64,000 nt of DNA from Deltaproteobacteria bacterium (lineage in GTDB: Bacteria > Desulfobacterota > DSM-4660 > Desulfatiglandales > HGW-15): NCBI GenBank assembly GCA_020060215.1, contig JAGVAP010000074.1, positions 87,041-151,040 of the forward strand, given 5' to 3'. The translations under genes were made by a program, and so were the position numbers. The notes under the pieces are model-generated. The model was not told where the DNA came from. It saw only the letters and a program-made list of their open reading frames with translations, and searched no databases. Shown here piece after piece: positions 1-9,901 of the stretch (position 1 is its first letter; the number at the start of each line of letters is the position of its first letter).

Positions 1-265
1 TCTCGACACCGAAGAGCTTTCGGTCATTCGCAATCATCACGAGCGGTGGGACGGCGAAGGATACCCGGATCACCTTCGCGGCCAGGATATCCCCCTGCTG
101 GCCAGGATCCTCGCCGTGGCCGACGCCTTTGATGCCATGAACTCGGACCGGGCATACCGTCGGGCGTTGCCGTCTTCCGACTGCATGCAGGAGCTGCAAA
201 ACGGCTGCGGCACCCAGTTCGATCCCTCCGTGGTGGAAGCGGCCATGGATGTGCTGACCCATTGA
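1..265 (+). CDS. HD-GYP domain protein, C-terminal fragment (5' end outside window)
   Basis: Only the last 87 codons are present; the reading frame runs in from the window edge and stops at TGA 263-265. Visible motifs are [11 protein letters not shown], then [14 protein letters not shown] and a C-terminal segment reading [11 protein letters not shown]. The HHxxxDGxGYP signature followed by an ADxFDAM segment is typical of the HD-GYP family of cyclic di-GMP phosphodiesterases. The metal-binding HD pair itself lies upstream of the window, so activity cannot be judged. It precedes a PilZ gene and the chemotaxis cluster, in line with a role in cyclic di-GMP control of motility; that role is inference. 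Confidence 0.85.
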   Translation, partial: LDTEELSVIRNHHERWDGEGYPDHLRGQDIPLLARILAVADAFDAMNSDRAYRRALPSSDCMQELQNGCGTQFDPSVVEAAMDVLTH

Positions 266-477
266 CCCATTCTCTTCTCCGATCTACGACTTCCCTAACC
301 TCCAACAGGGTCCCCCTGCGGTCTTGAGCGTTTTCCGATCCTTCCCATGCTCCTTTTTCGTCGGGACGGGTTCCTCCGGACGCTCCCGCGTCCTTCTCCC
401 CTACCTCCCGCCTCCAGCCTCAAACACCCAACCGACCACCATCGCCCGCGGCATTACTACACGCCCGTGGCAGCCCG

Positions 478-493
478 TGGCATTCCTATTGCA
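478..493 (+). promoter_or_regulatory. Putative sigma-54 (-24/-12) promoter for the PilZ gene pair
   Basis: The 16 bases TGGCATTCCTATTGCA match the sigma-54 consensus TGGCAYN-N4-TTGCA with the invariant GG (479-480) and GC (491-492) 12 bases apart. A transcript would start near base 505, about 40 bases before the PilZ start codon. No activator site was identified. Confidence 0.6.
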
Positions 494-543
494 AAATTCC
501 AGGTTTTGTGTTTTGGTACGTCCACTCCTTCGAAGAGGTGCCC

Positions 544-1119
544 ATGGCATCGGCGAACAGAAGAGAATATTACAGGGCGCAGATCTCGATCCCCGTGAAG
601 TGGAGGGTGCTCCTGCCTGAGGAATGCAGGCTGGTCCGTCAGGGTCTGGGCAAGAATCTGTTCAAGGGAAGCGCCGTGGCCAATCCCATTGACGAAATCC
701 TCCAGCGCGCCGCACCCGGCTCCCGGGACGAACATCTCTACCGCTGCCTCCAGCTCCTCAACAACAAGCTGGACTTCCTCATCGAACAGGCATTTCTGCA
801 CCCGGATCAAACCGGGCAATCCCGCGGCGACGTGGTGGACATCAGCGGTTCCGGCCTGAAATTCACCTGTCGTGAACACGTGGCCACGGGGGCTCTTCTC
901 AAGCTCGATCTTGTCATGCCCACCACTTCTCAGTATCAGTTGGAGATGATCTCGGAGGCGGTCCGAATCGAGGCCCAGGCGGGTGGATACACGGTGGCCT
1001 GTAAGATCATGGAGATCGACGAAGCCGCCCGGGAGTCCATCGTCGACGTCGTCTTCCAGAAGCAACGACAGGACATCCGACATTCGAGAGCCGTGAGGGA
1101 GGATCCTGATGCGTCTTGA
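544..1119 (+). CDS. PilZ domain protein
   Basis: A 191-residue soluble protein with the two hallmarks of a cyclic di-GMP-binding PilZ domain: an RxxxR motif in RREYYR close to the N-terminus and a DxSxxG motif in DISGSGLKF further in. The two motifs are separated by about 90 residues of mostly helical sequence, longer than in a minimal PilZ domain, which suggests an insertion. I use the ATG at 544, preceded by GAAGAGGTG; a longer frame from 508 has no clear ribosome binding site. The stop overlaps the next gene by 11 bases, so the two are probably translated together. Likely a c-di-GMP effector for motility or chemotaxis; the partner is unknown. Confidence 0.8.
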   Translation: MASANRREYYRAQISIPVKWRVLLPEECRLVRQGLGKNLFKGSAVANPIDEILQRAAPGSRDEHLYRCLQLLNNKLDFLIEQAFLHPDQTGQSRGDVVDISGSGLKFTCREHVATGALLKLDLVMPTTSQYQLEMISEAVRIEAQAGGYTVACKIMEIDEAARESIVDVVFQKQRQDIRHSRAVREDPDAS

Positions 1120-1849
1120 AATGGAGCTGGGAAGTTTCCTCGAGTTCTATCGGCTGGTCACCCTGGGAAAGCTGATCCAGGGCCTGGTGCATAACCTCAA
1201 TGGTCCTCTCCAGAACCTGGGAATGGATATGGAGATGATGGAGCACACCCTCGAGAACGATCAACGGTTCCCGAAAGAGCTCTCGGAATCCCTCCTCGCC
1301 CGTCTCCAGCGGATGGAATCGGAATTCGATCAGGTCGGCCGCATCATCCGATCCGCAGCCATGAGGATCGATATGGAAGGGGATTTTCTCCGATACGGAA
1401 ACCTCAAGTCCCTCCTCGAGGAGGAGATCTCGTTCCTCCAGGCCAACCTCTACTTCAAGCACAACGTCCGCAAGGAGATCCAGCTCAGTGAAGACCTCCT
1501 GCATGTGGACAGTGTCTCCCATGAAATCGTGCGCGCCCTGTGCTGGTTGATACAAGCGGTGGTGGAGGAGATGGAGAAGGGGACGGCCAAACTCTTCGGC
1601 CTGTCGGGCCGAAGGGCTCCTTCCGCCCTGGAGATCTCGCTCTTCTTCGAAGGGGAGACGCTCGGCCTGCTCAGCATGGAGGAGATCGAGGGGGGGTCCA
1701 CCTCTCCAGAGGTCCTGAGGGTGCAAGACGGCTCCGGGCCGGTCTTGCCGCTCTCGCTATTGAGGCTTCACTCCGTTTCGGTCGGATGCAGGCGGGAGCC
1801 GAAGCGGATCGAGTTCACGCTCACGATCCCCTATCCGGCCTCAGCGTAG
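1109..1849 (+). CDS. Histidine-kinase-like protein without a recognisable ATPase domain
   Basis: 246 residues, no membrane segment. The segment GKLIQGLVHNLNGPLQNL near residue 25 resembles the H-box helix of HisKA domains (HxxNxPL type), and it is followed by a helical, hydrophilic region that would form the dimerisation hairpin. The C-terminal half falls where the HATPase domain should be, but I cannot find the N box or the GxG boxes; the candidate N-box helix reads ALCWLIQAVVEEM. It may be a phosphotransfer or dimerisation protein rather than an active kinase. The start is well supported by GGGAGGA seven bases upstream. It overlaps the PilZ gene by 11 bases and converges on the next gene, overlapping it by 19 bases. 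Confidence 0.55.
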   Translation: MRLEMELGSFLEFYRLVTLGKLIQGLVHNLNGPLQNLGMDMEMMEHTLENDQRFPKELSESLLARLQRMESEFDQVGRIIRSAAMRIDMEGDFLRYGNLKSLLEEEISFLQANLYFKHNVRKEIQLSEDLLHVDSVSHEIVRALCWLIQAVVEEMEKGTAKLFGLSGRRAPSALEISLFFEGETLGLLSMEEIEGGSTSPEVLRVQDGSGPVLPLSLLRLHSVSVGCRREPKRIEFTLTIPYPASA

Positions 1850-2316
1850 TCCCCTCTCCTGAACTTGGCCGTTTCCCTGCTGATGGTCAGGACCGTGTCC
1901 GAGATGATGTCCCGCAGCCTTCCGTCCACGCCGGGTGTCTGCTCGAGGGTCCGCAGCCCTTCCAGCCTCTCCTCCAGATGGTTCACCAGCGAGTCCATGT
2001 CATGGACCGGAAAAGATCCATCCCCGAGCTTGGCCGCATAGAAATCGATCAGGTCGAGGGTTTGCTCGAGTTCTCTCAGCACGCCGGCCTTCTCCACACC
2101 CGTGCCGAAAGGCTGGATCGTTCCCGGCTTGTCGATGATCAGCACCCCTTCGGGGATCATGCCCGAACTCGGGAGGCCCGTTTGGCCCGCCTGGATCCCT
2201 CTCCCGAGCCTTGCCTCGTCCATGATCTGCGAAAAGGGTTTTTCCCCCTCGTCTTTCACCCCCGCTTTCTTCCGGATCTGACCCGGGATCAGATCATGCG
2301 TCTCATGCACCTTCAT
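1831..2316 (-). CDS. Hypothetical protein at the 3' end of the chemotaxis cluster
   Basis: 161 residues, hydrophilic, with no signal peptide or membrane segment. The middle (about residues 80-140) is helical and charged (LRELEQTLDLIDFYAAKLGD, then VNHLEERLEGLRTLEQ) and looks like a helical bundle or coiled coil. A basic N-terminal part contains IRKKAGV and FSQIMDEARLG. I do not recognise the family. It is the last gene in the direction of the minus-strand chemotaxis cluster, 219 bases after cheB, so a flagellar or chemotaxis role is possible but rests only on position. Confidence 0.6.
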   Translation of the reverse strand: MKVHETHDLIPGQIRKKAGVKDEGEKPFSQIMDEARLGRGIQAGQTGLPSSGMIPEGVLIIDKPGTIQPFGTGVEKAGVLRELEQTLDLIDFYAAKLGDGSFPVHDMDSLVNHLEERLEGLRTLEQTPGVDGRLRDIISDTVLTISRETAKFRRGDYAEAG

Positions 2317-2535
2317 CCCTTCTTCTCCTTCCCTGTAGAGTTAGACATCCGGGTAAGATTGCAATACTCCTGCCACACCGGGGCAGAGCGGACGCACCGC
2401 TGTTCGGATTCCGTGAGTACCTGAAAAGACTGGATTCACCGGTATCCGACCTTGCAGAGACCGGATCATTCGATGGGCGGGTCCGCGGTTGACGCTCTCC
2501 TGAAAGGAACTTTCTTCCGTCGGTCGGAAGAAGTT

Positions 2536-3588
<1,053 letters not shown>

Positions 3589-3649
3589 TCAGGGAAAGAG
3601 TGGTTCATCTCCTCACGAAGAGCGCAAGAGCCCTCCCCGGCCATGATCT

Positions 3650-4108
3650 CTAGCCGAGGACCACGCGGATGGCCAGGAAGCCGTCCACGGTCTGTATCGG
3701 GATATAAACGGACTCCTTCGAGCCTGGAAGCGCGTCCGCAGCAGAGCGATCGACCACCTCCGGGATGTCCAGGTTGAAAATGGCCTTGTCATCCAGGATG
3801 CTGAAGGTGTTGCCGGCGATCATGTTGACCACCTCCTTCACCATCTCCGCCCGGTGCTCCTCCGTGATGCGCTGCTCATCCTCCCCCAGGAACCCGGCCG
3901 TCAGGGAGGGGGTGAATTTCTCCGGGGTGAAAAAGAGGAAATAGCCCTGGAACGGCCCCTTGAAACCCAACCGGGTGACCAGGTACTTCTCCGTCTCGGG
4001 CAGGCCGGTCTTGGATGGATCGGGAAAATCCACCGGCAGAAAAAACATCTTTTCCAGCACCTCAGAAATCGAGCGCCTCGTCGCTGACTCGAGTCTCTCC
4101 GTCTCCAT
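3650..4108 (-). CDS. cheX: CheX/CheC-type CheY-P phosphatase
   Basis: 152 residues. The segment EMVKEVVNMIAGN holds the ExxN active-site pattern of the CheC/FliY/CheX family that dephosphorylates CheY-P. A single such motif and the overall length fit CheX rather than CheC, which has two. The N-terminal segment is helical (SISEVLEKMFFLPV), followed by beta-rich sequence. The start has GGAAGG six bases upstream and overlaps the preceding cheY by 47 bases, an unusually long overlap suggesting coupled expression of response regulator and phosphatase. The cluster also encodes a CheZ, so two unrelated CheY-P phosphatases are present. Confidence 0.8.
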   Translation of the reverse strand: METERLESATRRSISEVLEKMFFLPVDFPDPSKTGLPETEKYLVTRLGFKGPFQGYFLFFTPEKFTPSLTAGFLGEDEQRITEEHRAEMVKEVVNMIAGNTFSILDDKAIFNLDIPEVVDRSAADALPGSKESVYIPIQTVDGFLAIRVVLG

Positions 4109-4490
4109 GTTCGCCTTCCCCCATAATGCGGCTTAGCTTGTCTCTAATCTCCTCTGGCGTAAAGGGCTTCTTGATGTAGTCCGCAGCGCCTTTTTCCTTG
4201 AACTCCCTGACCCGCTGCTGACTTCCCTCGGTGGTGACGACCACGACGGGAATGGTCTTGAGGATCTCATCCGTCTTCATCTGGCTGAGAAGCTCGAGGC
4301 CGTTCATGTCGGGCATGTTGTAATCCGTGACCACCAGGTCCAGCCACTCCCGCCTCAGAACCTCCAGGGCCTCTTTTCCGTTTCCCGCATCGAAAAACTG
4401 TCCGACGTTGAAACCGGAGGCCTTGATGGTCTTCTTGACCATGGCCCTCATGGGGAGGGAGTCATCCACAATGAGTACGTTGTATGCCAT
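4062..4490 (-). CDS. cheY: CheY-type response regulator
   Basis: A single receiver domain of 142 residues with the acidic pair in VLIVDDS, the phospho-acceptor Asp in LVVTDYNMPDMNG, the conserved Thr/Ser region VVVTTEG and Lys in IKKPFTPEE. A short charged tail (GEGEHGDGE...) follows the domain. Two in-frame ATGs lie at 4496 and 4490; I prefer 4490 because GGAG is eight bases upstream of it and only two upstream of the other. It sits between the HDOD gene and cheX. Of the two CheY proteins in the cluster, which one contacts the flagellar motor cannot be told from sequence. Confidence 0.9.
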   Translation of the reverse strand: MAYNVLIVDDSLPMRAMVKKTIKASGFNVGQFFDAGNGKEALEVLRREWLDLVVTDYNMPDMNGLELLSQMKTDEILKTIPVVVVTTEGSQQRVREFKEKGAADYIKKPFTPEEIRDKLSRIMGEGEHGDGETRVSDEALDF

Positions 4491-4535
4491 TTCCATTACT
4501 CCGTCGTTGCTTAGCAGATGAGCCGCACCGCGCGG

Positions 4536-5387
4536 TCACGTCTTGGTGATCAGGTCCTCCACCTTTCGAAGCTCCTCCCCGAAACCGGCCATGATTTCCT
4601 GGAAATCCCTGTCCGTGAAACCGAATTTCTCCACCACGTCCCTCCGAAACCGATACGCAAGACCATCGGAGCCCACCCCGATTCCGATCATCATACAGAG
4701 CGTGTCCGCCAGGTAGACGATCGAGGTCTCGGCGCCGTAATCGACGGTCTCCTCCGGAAGGTGATGGTTACGAATGATCTCCACCATCTGGGGGCTGAAC
4801 CCCCACCTCTGCGCGGCCACGGCACCCAGCTCCGCATGATCGATCCCGAGGACCGCCTTCTCCGCCTCCCGGAAGCTGAACTCGTGCTTGGTGACGAGCA
4901 GGTTGATCTTCTCGAAGGAGTCGGCCACATGCTGGTTCAACACGACCTTTCCGATGTCCTTGAGCAGGGCTGCGGTGAAGACGAGATGCTGGGTCTCCAG
5001 CTTGTGTCTCTCGGCCAGCTGGCGTGCGATCAGGGCGGAGGAAACCGAATACCGCCAGAGGTCCCCTTCTTCCAGCTCATACCCTGCCTGTTTCTTCTTG
5101 AGGTTTTCCGCCCCGCCGCTCATCCAGACCAGATCCACCACCTGATCGATGCCCATGTACACGATGGCCTGCTGCACCGAGTCGACCTTCTTGGGGAGGC
5201 CGAAGTAGGACGAGTTGCACGTCTTGAGCAGATTGGCCGTCAGGATCTGGTCGTAGGTGATGATCTCCGCGATCTTGGACATGGAGCTCTTCGGATCCTG
5301 GGCAAGGAGCATCACCTTGTTGGCCACCTGCGGGATCGGTTTGAGGTGGCTGATCTCCTGAAGGATCCTTTCCATATTCTTTTTCAT
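4536..5387 (-). CDS. HDOD domain signalling protein
   Basis: 283 residues. The N-terminal part contains LKPIPQVANKVMLLAQDP and LLKTCNSSYFGLPKKVDSVQQAI, the characteristic HDOD pattern of helices related to HD domains. A partly conserved HD-like site is seen in FTAALLKDIGKVVL and in the region around IIRNHHLPEE, but the classical catalytic pair is not obvious, and HDOD domains are generally regarded as non-enzymatic signalling modules. The start ATG (5387) overlaps the cheD stop by four bases (ATGA), so it is translationally coupled; an upstream extension of the open frame is cheD sequence in another frame. Role in the chemotaxis cluster unknown. Confidence 0.85.
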   Translation of the reverse strand: MKKNMERILQEISHLKPIPQVANKVMLLAQDPKSSMSKIAEIITYDQILTANLLKTCNSSYFGLPKKVDSVQQAIVYMGIDQVVDLVWMSGGAENLKKKQAGYELEEGDLWRYSVSSALIARQLAERHKLETQHLVFTAALLKDIGKVVLNQHVADSFEKINLLVTKHEFSFREAEKAVLGIDHAELGAVAAQRWGFSPQMVEIIRNHHLPEETVDYGAETSIVYLADTLCMMIGIGVGSDGLAYRFRRDVVEKFGFTDRDFQEIMAGFGEELRKVEDLITKT

Positions 5388-5863
5388 ATTTCGGTGACCC
5401 CCTGCCCGGCGACCTTGAGCCAGATGTTGCCGTCGCGAACCGTGAGCCTGATGGTGCGGTTCGTGTTGCCCCCCACGTGCTCGTAATCCACCATGACGTT
5501 GTTTTTCCAGAAGATCTTCCTCACGGCCATGTGGTTCCTCTTGCCGATATTGAAAAATCCCCCCTGATCCAGCACCTGGGCCCCGCCCACCACAATCACC
5601 TTCAAGCGCTGTTTCTGAGCCCCCAGTGCATAGGCGGCCTTGAACAGGGAGGGGATGCCGGTGTCGGCGAACATGTAGGGATTCGCCTGGGCCTTCGAAG
5701 CGTCGATGGAGGACTCGGGAAGCATGAAATGAAGCAGTCCGCCCACGTGAGCCACGCGGTCCCAGATCGCCACGCCGATGCATGAACCCAGGGAATAGGT
5801 GACCAGCACCGATTCAGGATCATTGCTCACCTTCATATCCGACACGCCGACCACGATATTCAA
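5384..5863 (-). CDS. cheD: Chemoreceptor glutamine deamidase CheD (first copy)
   Basis: 159 residues. The conserved CheD core is present: the active-site Cys in YSLGSCIGVAIWD, the His in GGLLHFMLPESS, and the downstream VVGGAQVLDQGGFFNIGKRN segment. CheD deamidates receptor glutamines and, with CheC or CheX partners, feeds back on receptor activity. The gene lies between cheA and the HDOD gene and overlaps the latter by four bases. A second, divergent CheD is encoded at the head of the same cluster. Confidence 0.92.
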   Translation of the reverse strand: MNIVVGVSDMKVSNDPESVLVTYSLGSCIGVAIWDRVAHVGGLLHFMLPESSIDASKAQANPYMFADTGIPSLFKAAYALGAQKQRLKVIVVGGAQVLDQGGFFNIGKRNHMAVRKIFWKNNVMVDYEHVGGNTNRTIRLTVRDGNIWLKVAGQGVTEI

Positions 5864-5918
5864 TTCGATTTCCCTCTCGTCGACATTCGTATGCCCGGAG
5901 CGGAATCCAATGAGGGGC

Positions 5919-8096
5919 TCAGTTCTGGGAAATCTCGAAGATACCCGAGATATCGAGGATGAGGCCCACTCTTCCGTCCCCCAGGATCGCTCCGCCCGCT
6001 ATTCCCCTGACGTACTTCAGTCCCTGCCCCAGACTCTTGATCACCACTTCTTCCTTGCCCACCAGTTCGTCCAGCAGGAGGCAGCGTTGATGGCCGTCGT
6101 TCTCCACGGCGACCACCAGCCCCTCCCACGGCAGGCTGGAATCCGCCTTCACCCCGAAAATGCGATCCAGTCGGACCAGAGGCACCAGTCTGCCCCGGGT
6201 GAGGATCATTTCCCCTTTCCCTTCGATGGTGGAGTACTGCTTCTTCTCAGGACGGAACGATTCCAGGATGGTCAGAGCCGGAATGATGTACCTCTCTATT
6301 CCCACCCGTACCACCATGCCCTCGATGATGGCGAGGGTCAGGGGGAGGCTGATGACAAAGGTGGTCCCCTTCCCCTTCTGCGAATGGATCTCCACCCGTC
6401 CCCTCAGCTTCTCGATCCCCTTCTTGACCACATCCATGCCCACGCCGCGGCCCGAGATGTCCGTGATCTTCTCTGCCGTGGAAAACCCCGCCTGAAAGAT
6501 GAGATTGTAGATCTCGGAGTCCGTCCACTTGTTCTCGTCGGTCACCATCTGCTGGGCCTTGGCCTTTTGCAGGATTCGTTCCTTGTCCAGGCCGCGCCCG
6601 TCATCCTGGATCTCGATGATGATATGCCCGCCCCTGTGATACGCCCTCAAGAAGATGTTTCCGCTCCTCGGCTTACCCGCTTTCTCCCGAGCCTCCGGGG
6701 TCTCGATCCCGTGATCCACGGCATTGCGGATCATATGGACCATCGGCTCGTAGAGCTCCTCCACCACGTTTCGGTCGATCTCGGTGTCTTCCCCTTCCAT
6801 GTCGAGCAGGACTTCCTTCCCTGAGTTCTTGCACAGGTCCCGGACCAGTCTCACCATCTTCTGAAAGGTATTGCGTATGGGCACCATGCGCATGGACATG
6901 GCGGTCCTCTGAAGGCTCGACGTGATCTGGTTCAGTTGATTGAGGTTGTGATAAAGTTTCTGGTCTTTGGACGTGAGCACCCACTGGTTCTGCCGAAGCA
7001 TCGCCTGGTTGATCACCAGTTCGCCGGTCAGATCCACGAGGTTGTCGAGTTTCTTGGTATCCACCTTCACCTGCAGATCGATGTGCTGACGGCTGAACTT
7101 TCTCTGATCCCGGAGGGCGGAGATGACATCCCTGGTCTCCGCCTTGTTTTCCTCCACCAGGATCTCCCCGATCTTCTTTTCCGGTTCCTCCTTCTGTCGG
7201 GTGAGGCCCCGTTCCACGTCCTCCGGATGAACCGCCCCCTTTCGGACCAGGATCTCCCCCAGGGGCTTCTCGCCGAGCGTTTCGACATCGGAGAGGATCT
7301 TTTCAATGCGGCCGGTCAGCCCGCTGGTGTCCAACCCGTTGTCCAGGGATATGCCCTGCTCCAGGCCGTCCCTCACCCCTTCGATCATCCTCTTGAGGGT
7401 ATCCACCGTCTCCAGGATGACATCGATGACCATGCCCTCCACGTGGAGTTCGCGATTTCTCGCCTTGTCCAGGAGGTTTTCGGCGCAGTGGGCCAGCCGG
7501 TTGATCTTGGCCAGGTTCAGGAACCCCGAGACCCCTTTGATGGTGTGGAAAGGCCTGAAGATGGCGTTGATGGTCTCCTGATCCGTGGGATCCTGTTCGA
7601 GGTTGATCAGGTTCACTTCGATGGTGCCGAGGTTTTCCAGGGACTCGATCACGAAGTCGCTGATGATCTGCCGGTCCTCTTCGCTCATGGCCGCGATCGG
7701 TCCGAAACCCTGCTCGCTCTGCATCTTCGAAGCCCCCGATCCTCCCGCCGGCCCGTCTTTCCCGCTGTAGCCGAGCCTCTGAAGGAGGGGGCTGAGATCG
7801 TCCTCAAAGGTATCCCCGTTTCTGAGCGTGCGAACGATCGACTGAAGCGTCCCCGTGGCCTCCTCCAGAGGGTTCAAATCGTCCACCTCGGCAAGGACCA
7901 GCCGCTCAAGGTAGCCCTTCAACGCATGGGTAAGCTCCTGAACCGCATTCTGCCCCGACTCCCGGGCAACCCCTTCCAGCCTGCCGATGGAGTTCATGAT
8001 ATTCCCCAGGGCCGGAATGTTTCCCTTGTCCAGGGTCACCACTTCCAGGGCGATCCCTTCAATCCCTTTCTCCAGACTTTCAAGCCATTCGGACAT
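5919..8096 (-). CDS. cheA: Chemotaxis histidine kinase CheA with MshEN-like insert
   Basis: 725 residues. An Hpt domain carries the phosphorylated His in HTIKG (residues 184-188), preceded by a helical region (1-110) that may be a degenerate extra Hpt. Residues 278-331 hold two 24-residue repeats of the type LGEILVRKG...VERGLTRQ and IGEILVEEN...VISALRDQ, resembling the MshEN/GspE-N cyclic di-GMP-binding motif; this is not part of a standard CheA. Next come the P3 dimerisation helices (about 333-405), the ATPase with N box HMIRNAVDHG (454-463), G1 DDGRG (498-502) and G2 GRGVGMD (549-555), and a C-terminal CheW-like domain. I start at 8096, where the family-like N-terminus begins; the open frame extends 22 codons further upstream. 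The P2 CheY-docking domain is not evident. Confidence 0.93.
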   Translation of the reverse strand: MSEWLESLEKGIEGIALEVVTLDKGNIPALGNIMNSIGRLEGVARESGQNAVQELTHALKGYLERLVLAEVDDLNPLEEATGTLQSIVRTLRNGDTFEDDLSPLLQRLGYSGKDGPAGGSGASKMQSEQGFGPIAAMSEEDRQIISDFVIESLENLGTIEVNLINLEQDPTDQETINAIFRPFHTIKGVSGFLNLAKINRLAHCAENLLDKARNRELHVEGMVIDVILETVDTLKRMIEGVRDGLEQGISLDNGLDTSGLTGRIEKILSDVETLGEKPLGEILVRKGAVHPEDVERGLTRQKEEPEKKIGEILVEENKAETRDVISALRDQRKFSRQHIDLQVKVDTKKLDNLVDLTGELVINQAMLRQNQWVLTSKDQKLYHNLNQLNQITSSLQRTAMSMRMVPIRNTFQKMVRLVRDLCKNSGKEVLLDMEGEDTEIDRNVVEELYEPMVHMIRNAVDHGIETPEAREKAGKPRSGNIFLRAYHRGGHIIIEIQDDGRGLDKERILQKAKAQQMVTDENKWTDSEIYNLIFQAGFSTAEKITDISGRGVGMDVVKKGIEKLRGRVEIHSQKGKGTTFVISLPLTLAIIEGMVVRVGIERYIIPALTILESFRPEKKQYSTIEGKGEMILTRGRLVPLVRLDRIFGVKADSSLPWEGLVVAVENDGHQRCLLLDELVGKEEVVIKSLGQGLKYVRGIAGGAILGDGRVGLILDISGIFEISQN

Positions 8097-8208
8097 GGAG
8101 ACTACCCTCTTTCTTTCAACGGATCTTCCGATGCGAAGGCAGGGAAGAACCCCCTCTTCCATCTGGGCTTCGTCCCTGCGGCCGGAGCGCTACGAATCGG
8201 CTGCCTGA

Positions 8209-8589
8209 TCAGGCCAGTACCTTCTGCAGCTTCTCACCAAAGGTCTCGGGCGTGAAGGGCTTGACGATGTAGTTGCTGACCCCCGCCTTCACCGCCTCGA
8301 TGACATTCTCCTTCTGACCTTCGGCGGTGACCATGATAAAGGGGATCGTTTTCAAATCCGTGTCCCCCCTGACCGCCCTCAGCAGATCCAGACCGCTCAT
8401 GTTCGGCATGTTCCAGTCCGAAACGATCAGTCCGAACTTCTCCTTCTTGAGCTCCCCCAAAGCGGCATTCCCGTCTTCGGCTTCAATGATGTTGCTGAAA
8501 CCAAGTTGCTTGAGAACGCCTTTTACGATTCTCCTCATCGTGGCGAAGTCATCAACGACGAGAACCTTGATGGATGTATCCATGGGCAT
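8209..8589 (-). CDS. cheY: CheY-type response regulator
   Basis: A stand-alone receiver domain of 126 residues: DD pair in VLVVDDFATMRRIV, phospho-acceptor in LIVSDWNMPNMSG, Thr in IMVTAEGQ and Lys in IVKPFTPETF. The FATMRRIV helix and NMPNMSG loop are those of motor-type CheY proteins. The ATG at 8589 has GGAGG eight bases upstream; the next in-frame ATG (8583) is also possible. It lies between cheZ and cheA, which makes it the more likely substrate of that pair. Confidence 0.93.
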   Translation of the reverse strand: MPMDTSIKVLVVDDFATMRRIVKGVLKQLGFSNIIEAEDGNAALGELKKEKFGLIVSDWNMPNMSGLDLLRAVRGDTDLKTIPFIMVTAEGQKENVIEAVKAGVSNYIVKPFTPETFGEKLQKVLA

Positions 8590-8642
8590 ATCCACTCCCT
8601 CCGAGTATCCTAAAAATGACCTCCGTTGACCCGATGCCAACC

Positions 8643-9731
8643 CTACAGCGTTGCCAGAAGCTCATCGATCTGCGCTTGGTCCATCCCCTCCCCCTGTCGC
8701 TGGGGCCCTTTCAAATCGCTCTTGTACCGCTCCACTTCCTTGCGAAGATCCTCGAATGTCTTCTCCGGATCCTCCCTGTGTCTTCTCATCTTCAGGCCGA
8801 AAGAGATGATCATGTCCTCGATCCGGACCTCCATGGACTTGACCAGATGGATGATCCTTTGAATCCGTTGTCCGACCAGGTCCTGAAAACTGAGAGGCTC
8901 CATCATGTTCAAGGAAAGGCTCTTCATCTTCTTCAGGGCGGCCGCCTGGGACTCGAGGACCTTGCGCGCCCTGCGTCCGATCGAGTCCGCCGCGTTTTTC
9001 TTCGACAGAGCGGTCTCCAGCGCCGAAAGGGACTCATCGGCCAGCGTCATGAGCTCCTCATTGATATCCATGATCTTCATCGTGCTCTCTTCCAGGGTCT
9101 CGTTGATTCCCTCCAGCTGATTGCTCGCCTCAGGGATATCGCTTGCGGCGATCCGGACGATCTCGGGCTCTATCCGCTGTCCGAAGTCGTTTCGGAAATC
9201 GATGAACTCCTGGGCCGCTTCCTTGATCTTCCCTGAAAGCTCCATCGCGAGAGACTCAAAGAATTCCCCGTTCTTGATCTTGGTGAAGGTCTCCTTCAGG
9301 TCCTTCAACTCTTCGAGCGTCTCGTTGACGGCACGCAGTTTCCCCTCGAGCTCGGCAGAATGGTTCTCGTAGACGGACGGCCCCTCCCCTTCCTCGGGCT
9401 TCCACCGGGGGCAGCGCACCTCCTGACCGGACGCGTCCACCCCTGAGATGAGATCACCCGGGAGTCTCTTCACGCCGAAGAGCAGCCGGTAATCGTTTAC
9501 GTTGAAGGCGTATCCGTTTCGCAGCAGCAGAAAATAGGGCTTTACCCCGTTGTGGCCCGATGGCCCCACCAGGGCGTACTTCCGTTTGTCCACCTCGATG
9601 ACCGCGCCGGAGTTCTCCGGCAGGCGCACCACGGCGGTCGTTTCCCGCGGGATGATCCTTTCAAGAAGGTTCACGTCAAAAGCGACTCGATCGTTGTTCC
9701 CGTCGAGGCTCCCCATCATCATGTTCTGCAT
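8643..9731 (-). CDS. cheZ: CheZ-type CheY-P phosphatase with long N-terminal extension
   Basis: 362 residues, longer than the roughly 215 of enterobacterial CheZ. The C-terminal half is a long helical hairpin containing PLSFQDLVGQRIQRII, with the catalytic-type Asp and Gln spaced as in CheZ (DxxxQ), and the protein ends in AQIDELLATL, matching the C-terminal CheY-binding helix. Residues 1-110 form an extra, mostly beta domain of unknown fold (RVAFDVNLLERIIP, VIEVDKRKYALVGP). I choose the ATG at 9731 because AGGGGG is eight bases upstream; the frame is open for 11 more codons. It precedes cheY. The N-terminal domain might localise the phosphatase; that is inference. Confidence 0.85.
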   Translation of the reverse strand: MQNMMMGSLDGNNDRVAFDVNLLERIIPRETTAVVRLPENSGAVIEVDKRKYALVGPSGHNGVKPYFLLLRNGYAFNVNDYRLLFGVKRLPGDLISGVDASGQEVRCPRWKPEEGEGPSVYENHSAELEGKLRAVNETLEELKDLKETFTKIKNGEFFESLAMELSGKIKEAAQEFIDFRNDFGQRIEPEIVRIAASDIPEASNQLEGINETLEESTMKIMDINEELMTLADESLSALETALSKKNAADSIGRRARKVLESQAAALKKMKSLSLNMMEPLSFQDLVGQRIQRIIHLVKSMEVRIEDMIISFGLKMRRHREDPEKTFEDLRKEVERYKSDLKGPQRQGEGMDQAQIDELLATL

Positions 9732-9901
9732 CCCATTTTCCCCCTGAACGTGTCCATGCACCATCTTTCATCACATCCAGCAAGCAAGAGTTATACCACT
9801 TGAAACGAACTCCCCCTCACTCGGCTCTCCTGCGGCAATATCCTGATGAGGCATCGGAAATAGGAACGCCATTCCCCTTCGGCCGGCGGCCGGACCCGAT
9901 G

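Noticed and set aside
1540..2424. 294-codon plus-strand frame over the kinase-like gene end and the small protein
   Set aside because: Shadow frame with biased Arg/His/Pro content on both halves; the opposite or other frames have real gene features.
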